A stretch of DNA of 64,000 nt from UBA11612 sp963976395 (GCA_963976395.1 CAXBLG010000002.1:1-64000), one strand, 5' to 3'. Shown: positions 1 to 8,928, counted from the stretch's first letter. Notes: generated by a model from the sequence alone, not told the origin. A program made the numbers and translations.

Positions 1-1
1 C

Positions 2-940
2 CAATTCAAAGGCGGCCAATCCAATCCGACATATCTGCTCACGACCCCGGATCGTTTGTACGTCTTGCGCAAAAAACCAGCCGGCGAATTGCTGCCGGGT
101 GCCCATATGATCGAGCGTGAATACCGAGCCATGGCAGCGCTGAAGGACACAAAAGTCCCCGTCGCCAATGCGCGCATCCTGTGTGAAGACTCAAGCATCA
201 TCGGCACGCCGTTTTATGTGATGGATCATATTGAAGGTCGCATTTTTCGCGACCCGGCCATTCCCGACATGAAACCGGCAAAGCGGACTGCCATATACAA
301 CACCATGGTCGATACCATGGCCGCGCTTCATGCCGTCGATTGGAAAAACGTCGGCCTTGAAGGGTTTGGCAAGCCCTCTGGATATCTCACCCGCCAAGTC
401 AAACTGTGGATTCACCAATACGAGGCGGCAAAAACCCACGAGATCAAAGCCATGGACTCGCTTATGGCGTGGCTGCCGCAGAATATTCCTGCGAACGAAA
501 TAACCACCATCGCCCACGGTGATTTTCGTCTTGAGAACCTGATGTTCGCACCGAAGACGCCGGAGGTTCTCGCGGTGCTTGATTGGGAACTCGCAACCCT
601 TGGACACCCGTATGCCGACCTCGCCTACAACTGCATGATCTGGCACTTGCCGGCAGATACCCCGAATGTGCCGGGCCTGGGCGGACTTGATCTCGCCGCC
701 CTCGGCATTCCGTCCGAAGAGACCTACGTCGCGCGCTATTGTGCCAGCGCCGGACTCGATCATATTCCCGATTACCACTTCTATCTGGCCTTCTCGTTTT
801 TCAGATTCGCATCCATCGCCCAAGGCATTTTCGCCAGGTTCAAGGCCGGCAATGCGGCGGCTCCGAATGCGGAAGAGGTCGGCCTGCTGGCCACGCCGCT
901 CGCAGACCTCGGCTGGAAATGTGCAGAATCCAAAAGCTAG
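2..940 (+). CDS. Phosphotransferase (APH/ACAD10-type kinase-like), 5' partial
   Basis: The reading frame is open from base 2, so the gene starts before the window. The visible part begins with FKGGQSNPTYLL and then VLRKKPAG, the nucleotide-loop region of the aminoglycoside-phosphotransferase-fold proteins related to the kinase domain of human ACAD10/ACAD11. The catalytic loop AHGDFRLENL and the DFG-equivalent LDWELATLG follow about two-thirds of the way along. ACAD10/11 kinases phosphorylate 4-hydroxyacyl-CoAs; family members beside acyl-CoA genes are usually taken to act on acyl-CoA or short-chain substrates, and the exact substrate here is inference. The frame closes with TAG at 938-940. 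Neighbouring acyl-CoA catabolism genes support a role in that metabolism rather than antibiotic resistance. Confidence 0.85.
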   Translation, partial: QFKGGQSNPTYLLTTPDRLYVLRKKPAGELLPGAHMIEREYRAMAALKDTKVPVANARILCEDSSIIGTPFYVMDHIEGRIFRDPAIPDMKPAKRTAIYNTMVDTMAALHAVDWKNVGLEGFGKPSGYLTRQVKLWIHQYEAAKTHEIKAMDSLMAWLPQNIPANEITTIAHGDFRLENLMFAPKTPEVLAVLDWELATLGHPYADLAYNCMIWHLPADTPNVPGLGGLDLAALGIPSEETYVARYCASAGLDHIPDYHFYLAFSFFRFASIAQGIFARFKAGNAAAPNAEEVGLLATPLADLGWKCAESKS

Positions 941-1185
941 TTCCTCCCCCGTGCGGTCTCTCCCCCGGCCTCTATAAGGTCCGGGTTCAATCAAGGGCGA
1001 CCGCAACCCCATGGTAGCACTCAAACAACAGTGCAGATAACAGCCTATAATCGCTTATATTTTGCATTATGGGCGCCAGTCTTGACCCACCCAATCTTCT
1101 ATCCTTATAATCTTATAGTATTTTAAGCTCAACTGGCTACTCACCCGCCCGGATAGCAGGCTCGGTGACAGGGAGGATTTTTATT
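941..1185. other. Intergenic region with promoter and AT-rich operator-like motifs
   Basis: No gene is visible in these 245 bases. They hold a good sigma-70-like promoter (separate entry) and two related AT-rich dyads: TATAATCGCTTATA at 1046-1059 and TTATAATCTTATAG at 1105-1118. The second is repeated near 5294, upstream of the MFS transporter gene. Confidence 0.6.
1082..1111 (+). promoter_or_regulatory. Sigma-70-type promoter for the amidohydrolase gene
   Basis: TTGACC at 1082-1087 and a perfect TATAAT at 1106-1111 are separated by 18 bases and point to the gene starting at 1186. The -10 box lies inside the AT-rich dyad TTATAATCTTATAG (1105-1118), so a protein bound to the dyad would cover the -10 region and block transcription. 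Promoter strength is inferred from the sequence match only. Confidence 0.6.
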
Positions 1186-2334
1186 GTGAACAAGCAAACA
1201 GACGTGGGACGTGCAGTAGACGGGACCAAGGGCTCTACCAGCAAGAGAACCTACAAGCTCATTTCCGCCGACGGCCACTTCAACGAGCCGGGCGATTTGT
1301 GGACCAACCGCGTGCCTGCCGCCATGAAAGACCGCGCGCCCAAAATGCAGCGGTTTGAGCAAGGCGATGCTTGGGTCATCGAAGGGGTCAAGGACCCCAT
1401 CACCTTTGGCATGAATGCCTGCGCCGGTTTAGAGCCCGAACAGATGAAGGGCTGGTGCAAGTTCGAAGAGATGCGTAAAGGCGGCTGGGATCCAGCGTCG
1501 CGAATCACCGAGATGGAACGCGACAGCGTCGATGCCGAAGTGTTGTACCCAACCCCGCGCCTGTCGAATGCCATTATCGCCAATCCCGACAAAGATTATC
1601 ACCTGACCATGGTGAAAGCTTACAACGATTGGGTTTCTGAATACGTAGCACACGCCCCGGACCGTTTCGGCGGCATTGCAATTCTGCCGAACCGCGGCGG
1701 ACCCGAAGAGACCGTTGCCGAGATCAAGCGCGTAATGGAACGCCCCGGCATGCGGGGTGTGGTCATGGGCTGCTATCCCAACGGCACGCTCGCCATTCAG
1801 CCGGAAGACGATGCGGTATGGGGCGAGCTGGTGGAGCGCAAAATTCCACTCGGCATTCATGTTGCCCTTACTCAGTCCATGCCCTCGGCTCACAAAGCCA
1901 AACTGCCGGGTTACGGGCGTTTCTTTGACGCCCCGAATCGCATGATCGAGATGATCTTCGACGGTGTGTTCGATCGCTTCCCGGAACTTGATGTGGTTTT
2001 CGCTGAAGTCGATTTCGGCTGGGTGCCCTATGTGAAAGAGCAGATCGATAACAATTACAGCCGCCTCAACCCTGTTAGCGATTTCGGCCTGAAGAAATTG
2101 CCCAGCCACTATATCGAGCGGCATTTCCACTACGGCTATATGACGGACACCTTCGGTCTGAAGAACCGCGATTATGTCGGCGCCGAGCGCATATTGTGGT
2201 CCACTGATTACCCGCACATCAGCGCCGACTACCCCTATTCCTGGCGCACTATTCAGGCCTCGATGTCCGGCATCTCACCGGAAGAGCGCGAGTTGATACT
2301 CCACAAGAACGCAGAACGACTCTATAAATTCTAG
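1186..2334 (+). CDS. Amidohydrolase family (amidohydrolase_2) metal-dependent hydrolase or decarboxylase
   Basis: GTG at 1186 is chosen because GGGAGG (1171-1176) sits nine bases upstream; an earlier in-frame GTG at 1165 has no ribosome site. The 382-residue product has the hallmarks of the PF04909 TIM-barrel family: an N-terminal SADGHFNEP strand in the place of the metal-binding HxH-type motif, HVALTQ mid-protein, and the C-terminal STDYPHISADYP stretch carrying the conserved Asp and His. Relatives include ACMS decarboxylase, gamma-resorcylate decarboxylase and many uncharacterised aromatic or cyclic-acid hydrolases. The exact reaction cannot be read from sequence. A perfect hairpin follows the gene, before the ferredoxin gene. 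Confidence 0.85.
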   Translation: MNKQTDVGRAVDGTKGSTSKRTYKLISADGHFNEPGDLWTNRVPAAMKDRAPKMQRFEQGDAWVIEGVKDPITFGMNACAGLEPEQMKGWCKFEEMRKGGWDPASRITEMERDSVDAEVLYPTPRLSNAIIANPDKDYHLTMVKAYNDWVSEYVAHAPDRFGGIAILPNRGGPEETVAEIKRVMERPGMRGVVMGCYPNGTLAIQPEDDAVWGELVERKIPLGIHVALTQSMPSAHKAKLPGYGRFFDAPNRMIEMIFDGVFDRFPELDVVFAEVDFGWVPYVKEQIDNNYSRLNPVSDFGLKKLPSHYIERHFHYGYMTDTFGLKNRDYVGAERILWSTDYPHISADYPYSWRTIQASMSGISPEERELILHKNAERLYKF

Positions 2335-2346
2335 AGTGTTGCTGTT

Positions 2347-2370
2347 TTGGGAGGCCCTCGGGCCTCCCAA
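2347..2370 (+). terminator. Strong hairpin after the amidohydrolase gene
   Basis: An 11-base perfect inverted repeat (TTGGGAGGCCC / GGGCCTCCCAA) with a nominal 2-base centre begins 13 bases after the stop codon. The downstream tract is GTTCTATT, a poor U-run, so it may be a partial terminator or mRNA-stabilising stem allowing some read-through into the ferredoxin gene. Confidence 0.55.
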
Positions 2371-2389
2371 GTTCTATTGGAGAGCTTAA

Positions 2390-2764
2390 ATGAGCGATGA
2401 TCGCGCGAAGCCGAATGATCCGGCGCCTTTCTACCAAGCCCACGTATTTTGCTGCACCAACGTTCGCCCGGAAAAGCATCCGCGCGGATCATGTGCGCGC
2501 AAAAACAGCGTTCAACTGCGCGACTACATGAAGGGCAAAGTTAAAGAGCTTGGCCTTCCCGGCATTCGCGTCAATGCCGCAGGCTGCCTCGACCGCTGCG
2601 AACTTGGCTGCACCATGGTGATTTACCCGGAAGGCGTTTGGTACTCCTACAACTCCGAGGCCGACGTCGATGAGATTATCGAATCGCACCTCAAACAGGG
2701 TCGGCGCGTTGAACGGCTGATACTGGCAACCGATCAAAAAGAGCTGCGTTCGGACCAAGCCTAA
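2390..2764 (+). CDS. Thioredoxin-fold (2Fe-2S) ferredoxin
   Basis: The 124-residue protein contains the cysteine set of thioredoxin-like 2Fe-2S ferredoxins: HVFCCTN near residue 20, GSCARK near residue 37, then AGCLDRCELG and CTMVIYPEGVWY around residues 63-85. The family is related to NuoE-type domains and carries one 2Fe-2S cluster for electron transfer. Its partner is unknown; the ferredoxin-dependent indolepyruvate oxidoreductase encoded at 16-19.5 kb is one candidate, which is inference from the neighbourhood. ATG at 2390 is preceded by GGAGAGC. The stop overlaps the next start in TAATG, so translation of the aminotransferase is probably coupled. Confidence 0.85.
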   Translation: MSDDRAKPNDPAPFYQAHVFCCTNVRPEKHPRGSCARKNSVQLRDYMKGKVKELGLPGIRVNAAGCLDRCELGCTMVIYPEGVWYSYNSEADVDEIIESHLKQGRRVERLILATDQKELRSDQA

Positions 2765-3963
2765 TGATCGATTGGGCCGAGAGGTTTGCTCCGCGTATTC
2801 CGCGCATGATTGCCTCGGACGTGCGCGAACTTGTTAAAGCCCTGCGCGAACCGGATGTCATCTCCTTCGGGGGCGGCATCCCCGACCCCGACCTTTTTCC
2901 CCGTGAAGTTATAGCCGAAGCTCATAACCGTATTCTCGGTGATCCGAAAACCGCCCGCATAGCTCTTCAGTATTCCGACACCGCCGGATATTTACCGCTG
3001 CGAGAGTGGCTGGCGAGTTACATGGGAACTTTGGGTGCGCCGTGTACGCCGGACAACTTTCTAATCACCAGTGGATCACAACAAGGACTCGATTTTCTGG
3101 CGCGTCTGTTCCTTGCCCCGCACGACTTAGTGCTTTTGGAAATGCCCACCTATATCGGCGCCCTCAGGGCTTTTGACGGCAGTGAGGCTCGCTATGAGGT
3201 ATTTCCTGAATCGGCCGATGCCCGTTCATCAACCGAGTCCGCAAGGTTCGGATACCTCCTGCCCGATTTTCAGAATCCCAAAGGCACGAGTCTCACTTTA
3301 TCACAGCGGACGGCGGCACTAGAGACCGCGACGACCCTCGACATTCCACTGATTGAGGACAGCGCCTACGAGAAACTGCGGTTTGACGGCGAAAGCCTAC
3401 CGCCGCTGCTCGCCCTAGAGATCAGTCGTATGGGCGGCATTGATAAAGGCCGGGTCATTTACACCGGTACATTTTCCAAAACCATCGTACCGGCTTTGCG
3501 CATTGGTTGGATTGCCGCGCCGCGCCCGGTCATAGAGAAACTCAACCTCATCAAACAGGCCAGCGACCTGCACACCAGCACCTTGAGTCAAATGGTTATG
3601 TGCGAGGTCGCTCCGCATCTCCTCAACGATCAGCATCTGGCACGGATGCGAAACACTTACCGTCAGCGCCGCGACGCAACGTTGGCCGGTCTTGAAAAAT
3701 ACATGCCGGCAGGCACTCACTGGACTCGCCCCGAAGGCGGGATGTACCTTTGGATTACCCTACCGCAAAAATTAGACGGAACAGTTGTTGCACAACGCGC
3801 TCTACGCGAAGCCCGCGTGGCCGTGATCGCCGGGCGTTCCTGTTTTGCCGCCGACCCCGTTCCCAATACACTTCGCCTTAGCTTCTCGCTGATCACCGAG
3901 GATAAAGCCATGGAGGGCTTGCGCCGCCTTGGCGAGCTCCTGTCCCGCATAATCGCCGAATGA
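2764..3963 (+). CDS. PLP-dependent aminotransferase, class I/II (MocR/LysN-like fold type I)
   Basis: The 399-residue product has the full fold-type-I aminotransferase pattern: GGGIPDPDLFP near residue 38, the ITSGSQQGLDF cofactor-binding region near residue 100, PDFQNPKGTSL, and GTFSKTIVPALRIGW near residue 237, whose Lys should form the PLP Schiff base. A C-terminal RLSFS motif supplies the carboxylate-binding Arg. Closest in style to 2-aminoadipate/branched-chain or aromatic aminotransferases of the LysN group. It would give a 2-oxo acid, which would be a fitting feed for the 2-oxoacid:ferredoxin oxidoreductase nearby (inference). ATG overlaps the ferredoxin stop by one base. It faces the MFS gene tail to tail, 16 bases apart. 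Confidence 0.88.
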   Translation: MIDWAERFAPRIPRMIASDVRELVKALREPDVISFGGGIPDPDLFPREVIAEAHNRILGDPKTARIALQYSDTAGYLPLREWLASYMGTLGAPCTPDNFLITSGSQQGLDFLARLFLAPHDLVLLEMPTYIGALRAFDGSEARYEVFPESADARSSTESARFGYLLPDFQNPKGTSLTLSQRTAALETATTLDIPLIEDSAYEKLRFDGESLPPLLALEISRMGGIDKGRVIYTGTFSKTIVPALRIGWIAAPRPVIEKLNLIKQASDLHTSTLSQMVMCEVAPHLLNDQHLARMRNTYRQRRDATLAGLEKYMPAGTHWTRPEGGMYLWITLPQKLDGTVVAQRALREARVAVIAGRSCFAADPVPNTLRLSFSLITEDKAMEGLRRLGELLSRIIAE

Positions 3964-3979
3964 ATCGGCGGCAAGAAAC

Positions 3980-5242
3980 CTAAGGTGTCGCTTGGGCTGC
4001 GGCCTCCCAATTCGGCGGCGATGCTTTCAGCCGCTTTGACGTCATATAAAAGAAGGCTGCGGCCACTAGGTTCAAACTCGCACCGACCGACATGGCCCAG
4101 GCGAGGCTACTGCCCACGTTCAAGCTGGTAAGAAAGTCGCTGATAGCGCCCACCATGACAGGACCAAGCCCCAGGCCTGCGACCGTGAAACTAGTGAGAA
4201 CAACGGCATTCGCCGACGCTCTGTTTTCAACAGGAACCATGCCTTGCAGCACAAAATACGTTGGCGCGTAATACACAGAGGACAAGAACCACGCGACAAT
4301 AAGCGCATGCTTGGTCACAAAATCATCCAACAATAGCGGCCCGAGATAAAACGGAACTGTCAGCGCGACACTGATGGAACTGAAATACATGCATCGCGAG
4401 AGTTTGTGGTCGAGTGAAATTCGATCAATAACAAACCCTGTAACCACTGCGCCCGCGACACCCGCCACAGAAAGCACAAGACCCATATACGTACCGACAT
4501 CTTCAATCGGCATGTCGTGATAGTCGTGCAGGAACGTCGGCATCCACTGCACCACGGCATAGGCCGAAACGGCATGTACTACGGCTGCAATGAGAATTGT
4601 CGTATAGCCGGGGATCGTGAACAGGAATTTAAATGTCTCAAAAAATCCGGGGCGCGCTTTCGTAGCCTCCGATACATTGTGCTTCGGCGCACAATGCGGC
4701 CAGACAAGCCAGATTACGGCCGCGAGGCCGATACCTATTGCGCCGAGAAGGTGAAAGGCACCGCGCCAGCCAAGTTCGGCTTGAACTTGCCCGGAAATAT
4801 AAAACCCTAGAACCTGCCCCACACTGGCGCCAAGCGTGAACACCGCAATGGCACGGCCAAGCTGCTGCGGCGGAAACAAGAGAGCCAGCGCCGCCAGGGC
4901 CGCGGGCGGAAACCCGGCTTCTCCGGCCCCGACCGACATCCGAAATCCGAAAAGCGAGACAAATCCGTCAGCTGACCCACACAGAAATGTGGCCGCGCTC
5001 CAGACAAAGAGCGCGCCTGCAATCACAACGCGGGGACCGTGGGTATCTGCAAGACGAGCAATGGGAATAGCCACGATGCTCAACACAACGACAAAACTGC
5101 TGATGATCAGGCCGGATTCGGTCGCCGACAGCATCATGTCGTCGCGAATCGCCGGCATAAACAGCGACATCACGTTACGGTCGATGATGTGTAGGATATT
5201 GCCGAACAGCAGCAAGCCTAGAAGAAAGATGGCCTTCATCAT
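3980..5242 (-). CDS. MFS transporter (12 TM, organic anion type)
   Basis: A 420-residue membrane protein with about twelve hydrophobic segments. The loop between helices 2 and 3 reads ARLADTHGPRVV, a version of the MFS signature, and a GEAGFPPA motif in helix 4 recalls spinster/hexuronate-type carriers. The first helix carries HIIDRNVMSLFMPAIRDD, typical of the sugar-acid/spinster branch. Likely an importer for an organic acid degraded by the local enzymes, but substrate is not readable. ATG at 5242 has GGGGGAGG upstream. The 118-base gap to the ligase gene holds an AT-rich dyad shared with the amidohydrolase promoter. Confidence 0.85.
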   Translation of the reverse strand: MMKAIFLLGLLLFGNILHIIDRNVMSLFMPAIRDDMMLSATESGLIISSFVVVLSIVAIPIARLADTHGPRVVIAGALFVWSAATFLCGSADGFVSLFGFRMSVGAGEAGFPPAALAALALLFPPQQLGRAIAVFTLGASVGQVLGFYISGQVQAELGWRGAFHLLGAIGIGLAAVIWLVWPHCAPKHNVSEATKARPGFFETFKFLFTIPGYTTILIAAVVHAVSAYAVVQWMPTFLHDYHDMPIEDVGTYMGLVLSVAGVAGAVVTGFVIDRISLDHKLSRCMYFSSISVALTVPFYLGPLLLDDFVTKHALIVAWFLSSVYYAPTYFVLQGMVPVENRASANAVVLTSFTVAGLGLGPVMVGAISDFLTSLNVGSSLAWAMSVGASLNLVAAAFFYMTSKRLKASPPNWEAAAQATP

Positions 5243-5289
5243 TCGTTGTCCTCCCCCAAACAGACTAACCGCCGCCGCGCAGGAACACC

Positions 5290-5307
5290 ATCCTTATAAT
5301 CTTATAA
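5290..5307. promoter_or_regulatory. AT-rich operator-like dyad TTATAATCTTATAA
   Basis: TTATAA (5294-5299), TC, TTATAA (5302-5307) is a near-perfect inverted repeat upstream of the MFS gene. The 17 bases from 5290 are identical to 1101-1117, where the same dyad covers the -10 box of the amidohydrolase promoter. Two promoter-region copies bracketing the operons suggest a shared regulator; the GntR/FCD protein encoded at 7.0-7.9 kb is the obvious local candidate (inference). Confidence 0.45.
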
Positions 5308-5360
5308 ACTAATGCATTTTAGATGTGATTCGGGACTAAAAGAGGCTTGTCGGACAACGG

Positions 5361-6998
5361 CTACTTTCCAGGCCCGAACCGAGCACGGGCGTCCTCACGC
5401 AAGTCACCCTTGGCAACCTTGCCCCCCGATGAGCGCGGCAACTCGTCCATGATCACCAGGTGTTCCGGATACCATTCGCGGGTCACGCCCCGCGCGCTCA
5501 GGTGCGCCGTAATGCTTTCAAGGTTTATGGATTCACCCCGACGCGGCACCACGTAGACGCAGACCCGTTCACCGAAAACCGGATCGGGCGCGGCGACGGC
5601 GGCGACCATGGCAATCGCCGGGTGAGATCCGACTTCTTCTTCAACCGCCGGTGCGCTAATATTCTTTCCGCCGCGTATAATAAAGTCCGAGGTCCGTCCA
5701 ACGACACTTAGATACCCTTCACCGTCGATATCAACGATATCCCCCATAAGCATGTAGCCCTCGGGCGTATAGAGCTTTGCGTTCGCCGCTTCGTCGTTCC
5801 AGTATCCCAAACAGACCGCAGGCCCCCGGCATCCCGGCTGTCCCGTGGGTTGCACGCCGGTGATGTCCGCGCCTGTTTTGGGATCGAATAGCCGGACATT
5901 CATCGCGTCAATAATTTTACCCGCCGTCTTCAGCCTTTTTTCACGCGTGTCCTTGCGCGAGGTGCAACTCAATGCACCTGTTTCATTCGACCCGTAGAAT
6001 TGCAGCACCGGCGCACCGGTCACTTTTTCAAACTCTGCCGCTCGCTCATAGGGAACAGCTTCGCCGCCGGTGTACATAGAGCGAAGAGAAGAGAGATCAC
6101 GGGGTCGCTTTTCCTGAGCGTTCAGCATCATGATGAATTGTGTGCTCACGCAACACAGCACCGTCACCCGCTCGCGCTCGATCAAATCAAGTGCTGCGTC
6201 CGCATCGAACCGCTCCATCACAACGGTCGGGCATCCGAGAATGGTCGGCGAAAAATGTGCCGTCCACAGGCCGAAGCCAAACGGTGCAGGCACCGCGCCC
6301 ATGAACACTTCGTCGTTTTTAAAGCCGCCGGACTCCATCGCCAGATTGTGAAAATAAAACCAACGATTTTGCGTGTGCATAACGCACTTCGGAAGCCCGG
6401 TGGTTCCCGATGTGGAATTCAGCATGAAAAGATCATCGGGCCCCATGCGGCGCTCAGTACCAACCTTTGAAATGTCCGGGGTAACCGCAACCCCGTTGAC
6501 ACTAATCGAGACCGACGAGTCCGTAGCAAAGTTTGGAACAATTATATGATGATGCAACGTCTCGCAGGTCGCCGTCATCTTGGCCCATAAATCGCCGGCA
6601 GAGCGCTCTTTCGCCAGCGTGCCATGGGTGATCAAACCCCGCGCACCGGTGCGTTCCAATAAGTGCGACAACTCTCGGTCGCCGGCCTTTGCCCCAATGC
6701 CCACAGCGACAAGGCCAGCTTTCTCAATACCAACAAATGCGGCATGAACCGCTGCGCCATCGGGCAATACTACAGCGACGCGGTCTCCGGCCGAGAACCC
6801 CGACTCAAGAAGTACCGCTGCGATCTGATCGGAGGCCCGAGCGTAGTCGGCCCAGGTAAATCGGCTTGAATTGGTAACATAGGCGGCATCGTTTGGCCGC
6901 ATGGCCGCGAGTGCGGTGACCAACTCAGCGATTGTTGCGCTTTGCCACCATCCGGCCGCGCGATAGGACTCGGCCAGCGCCGAATCTGTGCCGAACAT
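5361..6998 (-). CDS. Acyl/aryl-CoA ligase (AMP-binding, benzoate-CoA ligase-like)
   Basis: ATG at 6998 is preferred over GTG at 7010 because AGGTGA lies seven bases before it. The 545-residue protein carries the adenylate-forming motifs in order: STSGTTGLPK (P-loop, near residue 196), MYTGGEAVPY, FYGSNETGALS, MGDIVDIDGEGY, GRTSDFIIRGGKNI and the C-terminal LPRSSGGKVAKGDL with the catalytic Lys. It activates a carboxylic acid with ATP and CoA. Sequence style is near benzoate/cyclohexane-carboxylate-CoA ligases, but substrate is inference. It lies just downstream of the FCD regulator gene (49 bases) and was probably co-transcribed with it. Confidence 0.87.
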   Translation of the reverse strand: MFGTDSALAESYRAAGWWQSATIAELVTALAAMRPNDAAYVTNSSRFTWADYARASDQIAAVLLESGFSAGDRVAVVLPDGAAVHAAFVGIEKAGLVAVGIGAKAGDRELSHLLERTGARGLITHGTLAKERSAGDLWAKMTATCETLHHHIIVPNFATDSSVSISVNGVAVTPDISKVGTERRMGPDDLFMLNSTSGTTGLPKCVMHTQNRWFYFHNLAMESGGFKNDEVFMGAVPAPFGFGLWTAHFSPTILGCPTVVMERFDADAALDLIERERVTVLCCVSTQFIMMLNAQEKRPRDLSSLRSMYTGGEAVPYERAAEFEKVTGAPVLQFYGSNETGALSCTSRKDTREKRLKTAGKIIDAMNVRLFDPKTGADITGVQPTGQPGCRGPAVCLGYWNDEAANAKLYTPEGYMLMGDIVDIDGEGYLSVVGRTSDFIIRGGKNISAPAVEEEVGSHPAIAMVAAVAAPDPVFGERVCVYVVPRRGESINLESITAHLSARGVTREWYPEHLVIMDELPRSSGGKVAKGDLREDARARFGPGK

Positions 6999-7047
6999 TT
7001 TTTCGGTCACCTACAAAACCGCATCAGAAATCCGCATACGGCCGAGA

Positions 7048-7854
7048 TCATACGTCTCTCAGCAACGACGCTGTTATGGTGGCTTTCACATCAAAACCGT
7101 GTTGCCAACCGTCAGGCTCATGCAAGGCTTCGGAAAAGTGATCACGCGACGCCTGCTCGGCCCCGCGTTCATCGCCCTTGGCGATAAAGTTATAAATCCG
7201 TTCGTGCTCTTTGGCGGTCGCCTCCCGAATCTTTCTATCGCCGAACGAACCCAGCCGAGATTGTTGCCGCGCAAGCACATCGACATGAGCCGACCACAAG
7301 TTCTCAAGCGCGCCGACGACCAAAGCCATGGTTTCATTGCCGCAAGACGCCACCAGCTCCACATGAAATTGGCGCGCCAACCGCACATACGTATCCGCAT
7401 CATCCATGGCATCATCAGCAGCGTTCATGAGGGCGCGCAACTTCGGCAGAACGGTTTGCGCACGATCGGGCCGTGCCGCGCAGGCCGCAGCACACGCAGG
7501 CTCTAAATTGCGCATAGCCGTCATAACGTCCAAAAGGTTCGCGCCCTTGGACTGAAGCACCAGTCCGATCATGTAAGCGGCCATGCCCGAGCGCGGGTGA
7601 TGAACCACCGCACCGCCGACATTGCCGCGCCGCACGGTAATAAGCCCTTCAGTCTCCAGTATTCGGCACGCCTCACGGATCGATGGAGGGCTGACCCTAA
7701 ATTCAGCAATCAGATCATCTTGCTTCGGCAGCATGGCCCCATCGGCAAGCTCACCGGACAGGATGCGCTCTCTCAGGCCATCAGCAACCATTTCCGCGAC
7801 GCGAGGCTGGCGAAGTTGATGTCTGCTGGAGGAGGCTTTGCTTTTATCGGACAC
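7048..7854 (-). CDS. GntR/FadR-family (FCD) transcriptional regulator
   Basis: The product has an N-terminal winged helix (RVAEMVADGLRERILSGEL, then SPPSIREACRILETEGLI, residues ~15-85) and a C-terminal FCD ligand domain with the conserved histidine of ARQFHVELV and HERIYNFI. FCD regulators bind organic acids or acyl-CoAs and usually repress catabolic operons. GTG at 7854 is the start that gives a normal FadR-type N-terminus of about 15 residues; the frame stays open to 7986 but the extra residues come from a 12-base tandem repeat and look non-coding. The ribosome site at 7854 is weak. It sits directly upstream of the CoA-ligase gene. Confidence 0.85.
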   Translation of the reverse strand: MSDKSKASSSRHQLRQPRVAEMVADGLRERILSGELADGAMLPKQDDLIAEFRVSPPSIREACRILETEGLITVRRGNVGGAVVHHPRSGMAAYMIGLVLQSKGANLLDVMTAMRNLEPACAAACAARPDRAQTVLPKLRALMNAADDAMDDADTYVRLARQFHVELVASCGNETMALVVGALENLWSAHVDVLARQQSRLGSFGDRKIREATAKEHERIYNFIAKGDERGAEQASRDHFSEALHEPDGWQHGFDVKATITASLLRDV

Positions 7855-7894
7855 TGTTTTACCAAAATCAAATACGGCACCTGCCGACCCATGA

Positions 7895-7936
7895 CGACAG
7901 ACGGGACGACAGACGGGGCGACAGACCGCGCGACGG
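7895..7936. repeat. 12-bp tandem repeat, about 3.5 copies
   Basis: CGACAGACGGGA, CGACAGACGGGG, CGACAGACCGCG and a partial CGACGG follow head to tail, directly upstream of the FCD regulator gene on the minus strand. If the gene used the farthest upstream start it would encode a CRP-rich stretch, which is unlike the family, so I read it as non-coding leader DNA. Confidence 0.75.
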
Positions 7937-8139
7937 TACAACATGGAGCCGCCCCATTTCCACTGCCTATAGCACACCGGCCCCATAAAATACGGAGCTT
8001 CATGCTCACCTGGCCCTGCGGCACCTCAGACGGTGAATTCGGGTAGGCCTGTGCTATAAACCAAGCACCGCGCTCCCCTACGCAAAGATGCGCAAAAGGA
8101 AGGCCGGCAAAGCTCGTTCTCTAATCAAGGTCGGAACAC

Positions 8140-8928
8140 ATGGGACAAACATCGGACTACACGCTTATTGGCGTCAGCAAATCGGGAAACGTCGGCATCG
8201 TCGAGTTACGGCGCCCGCCGCACAATTTCTTTAATAACCTGATGATCCATGAAATCGCCAATGCGTATGAGGCGTTTGACCGCGACCCTGAGTGCCGCGC
8301 CATCGTCTTGGCCGCCGAAGGAAAAGCCTTCTGTGCAGGCGCCGACCTCGTCGATACTCCCCTGACAGGCACCTTGGAAAGTAATGGGCCGGCCAAGCAT
8401 CTCTACAAAGAGGCTCTTCGGATTTTCCGCGCCAAAACACCTGTCATCGCCGCCATCCACGGCTCGGCCGTTGGTGGAGGCATGGGCCTGTCCCTCTCGG
8501 CGGATTTTCGCGTGACGTGCAAGGAAGCAAAGTTCAGCGTCAACTTTAGCCGCCTCGGTCTTCATCCGGGCTTTGGTCTTAGCATCACCTTACCCAGGTT
8601 GATCGGGCCCCAAAAAGCATCTCTGCTCTTTTATACCGGCCGACGTATTCCCGGTGATGAGGCCGTCGCCATGGGCGTCGCCGACGTGCTCGTACCGCAG
8701 GCAGATGTAAGAAAGGCGGCAATGGACCTGGCGACGGAAATTGCCGGCTCAGCCCCGCTCGCCGTGGTTTCTATACGCGAAACTCTACGGCGCGGTCTTG
8801 CCGATGTCATCGCGGCGGCAACAGAGCGCGAATTGACCGAGCAAGATTGGCTGCAGCAAACTGAGGATTTCAAAGAAGGCGTCAAAGCCACTAATGAACG
8901 GCGCACACCAAATTTCAAGTGCAGGTAA
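8140..8928 (+). CDS. Enoyl-CoA hydratase/isomerase family (crotonase) protein
   Basis: A 262-residue crotonase: the first oxyanion-hole segment FCAGADL lies near residue 66 and the second HGSAVGGGMG near residue 105. The two glutamates of true hydratases (Glu144 and Glu164 in rat ECH) fall at FSRLGL and KASLLF, so neither is present. That argues for an isomerase, hydrolase, lyase or other crotonase activity rather than simple enoyl-CoA hydration. ATG at 8140 has AAGG about ten bases upstream. It precedes the kappa-GST-type gene by 32 bases in the same direction, so the two probably form an operon. Confidence 0.87.
   Translation: MGQTSDYTLIGVSKSGNVGIVELRRPPHNFFNNLMIHEIANAYEAFDRDPECRAIVLAAEGKAFCAGADLVDTPLTGTLESNGPAKHLYKEALRIFRAKTPVIAAIHGSAVGGGMGLSLSADFRVTCKEAKFSVNFSRLGLHPGFGLSITLPRLIGPQKASLLFYTGRRIPGDEAVAMGVADVLVPQADVRKAAMDLATEIAGSAPLAVVSIRETLRRGLADVIAAATERELTEQDWLQQTEDFKEGVKATNERRTPNFKCR

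Noticed and set aside
7855..7986. N-terminal extension of the FCD regulator
   Set aside because: It would be encoded by the 12-base tandem repeat and is unlike any FadR-type N-terminus; the GTG at 7854 fits the family.
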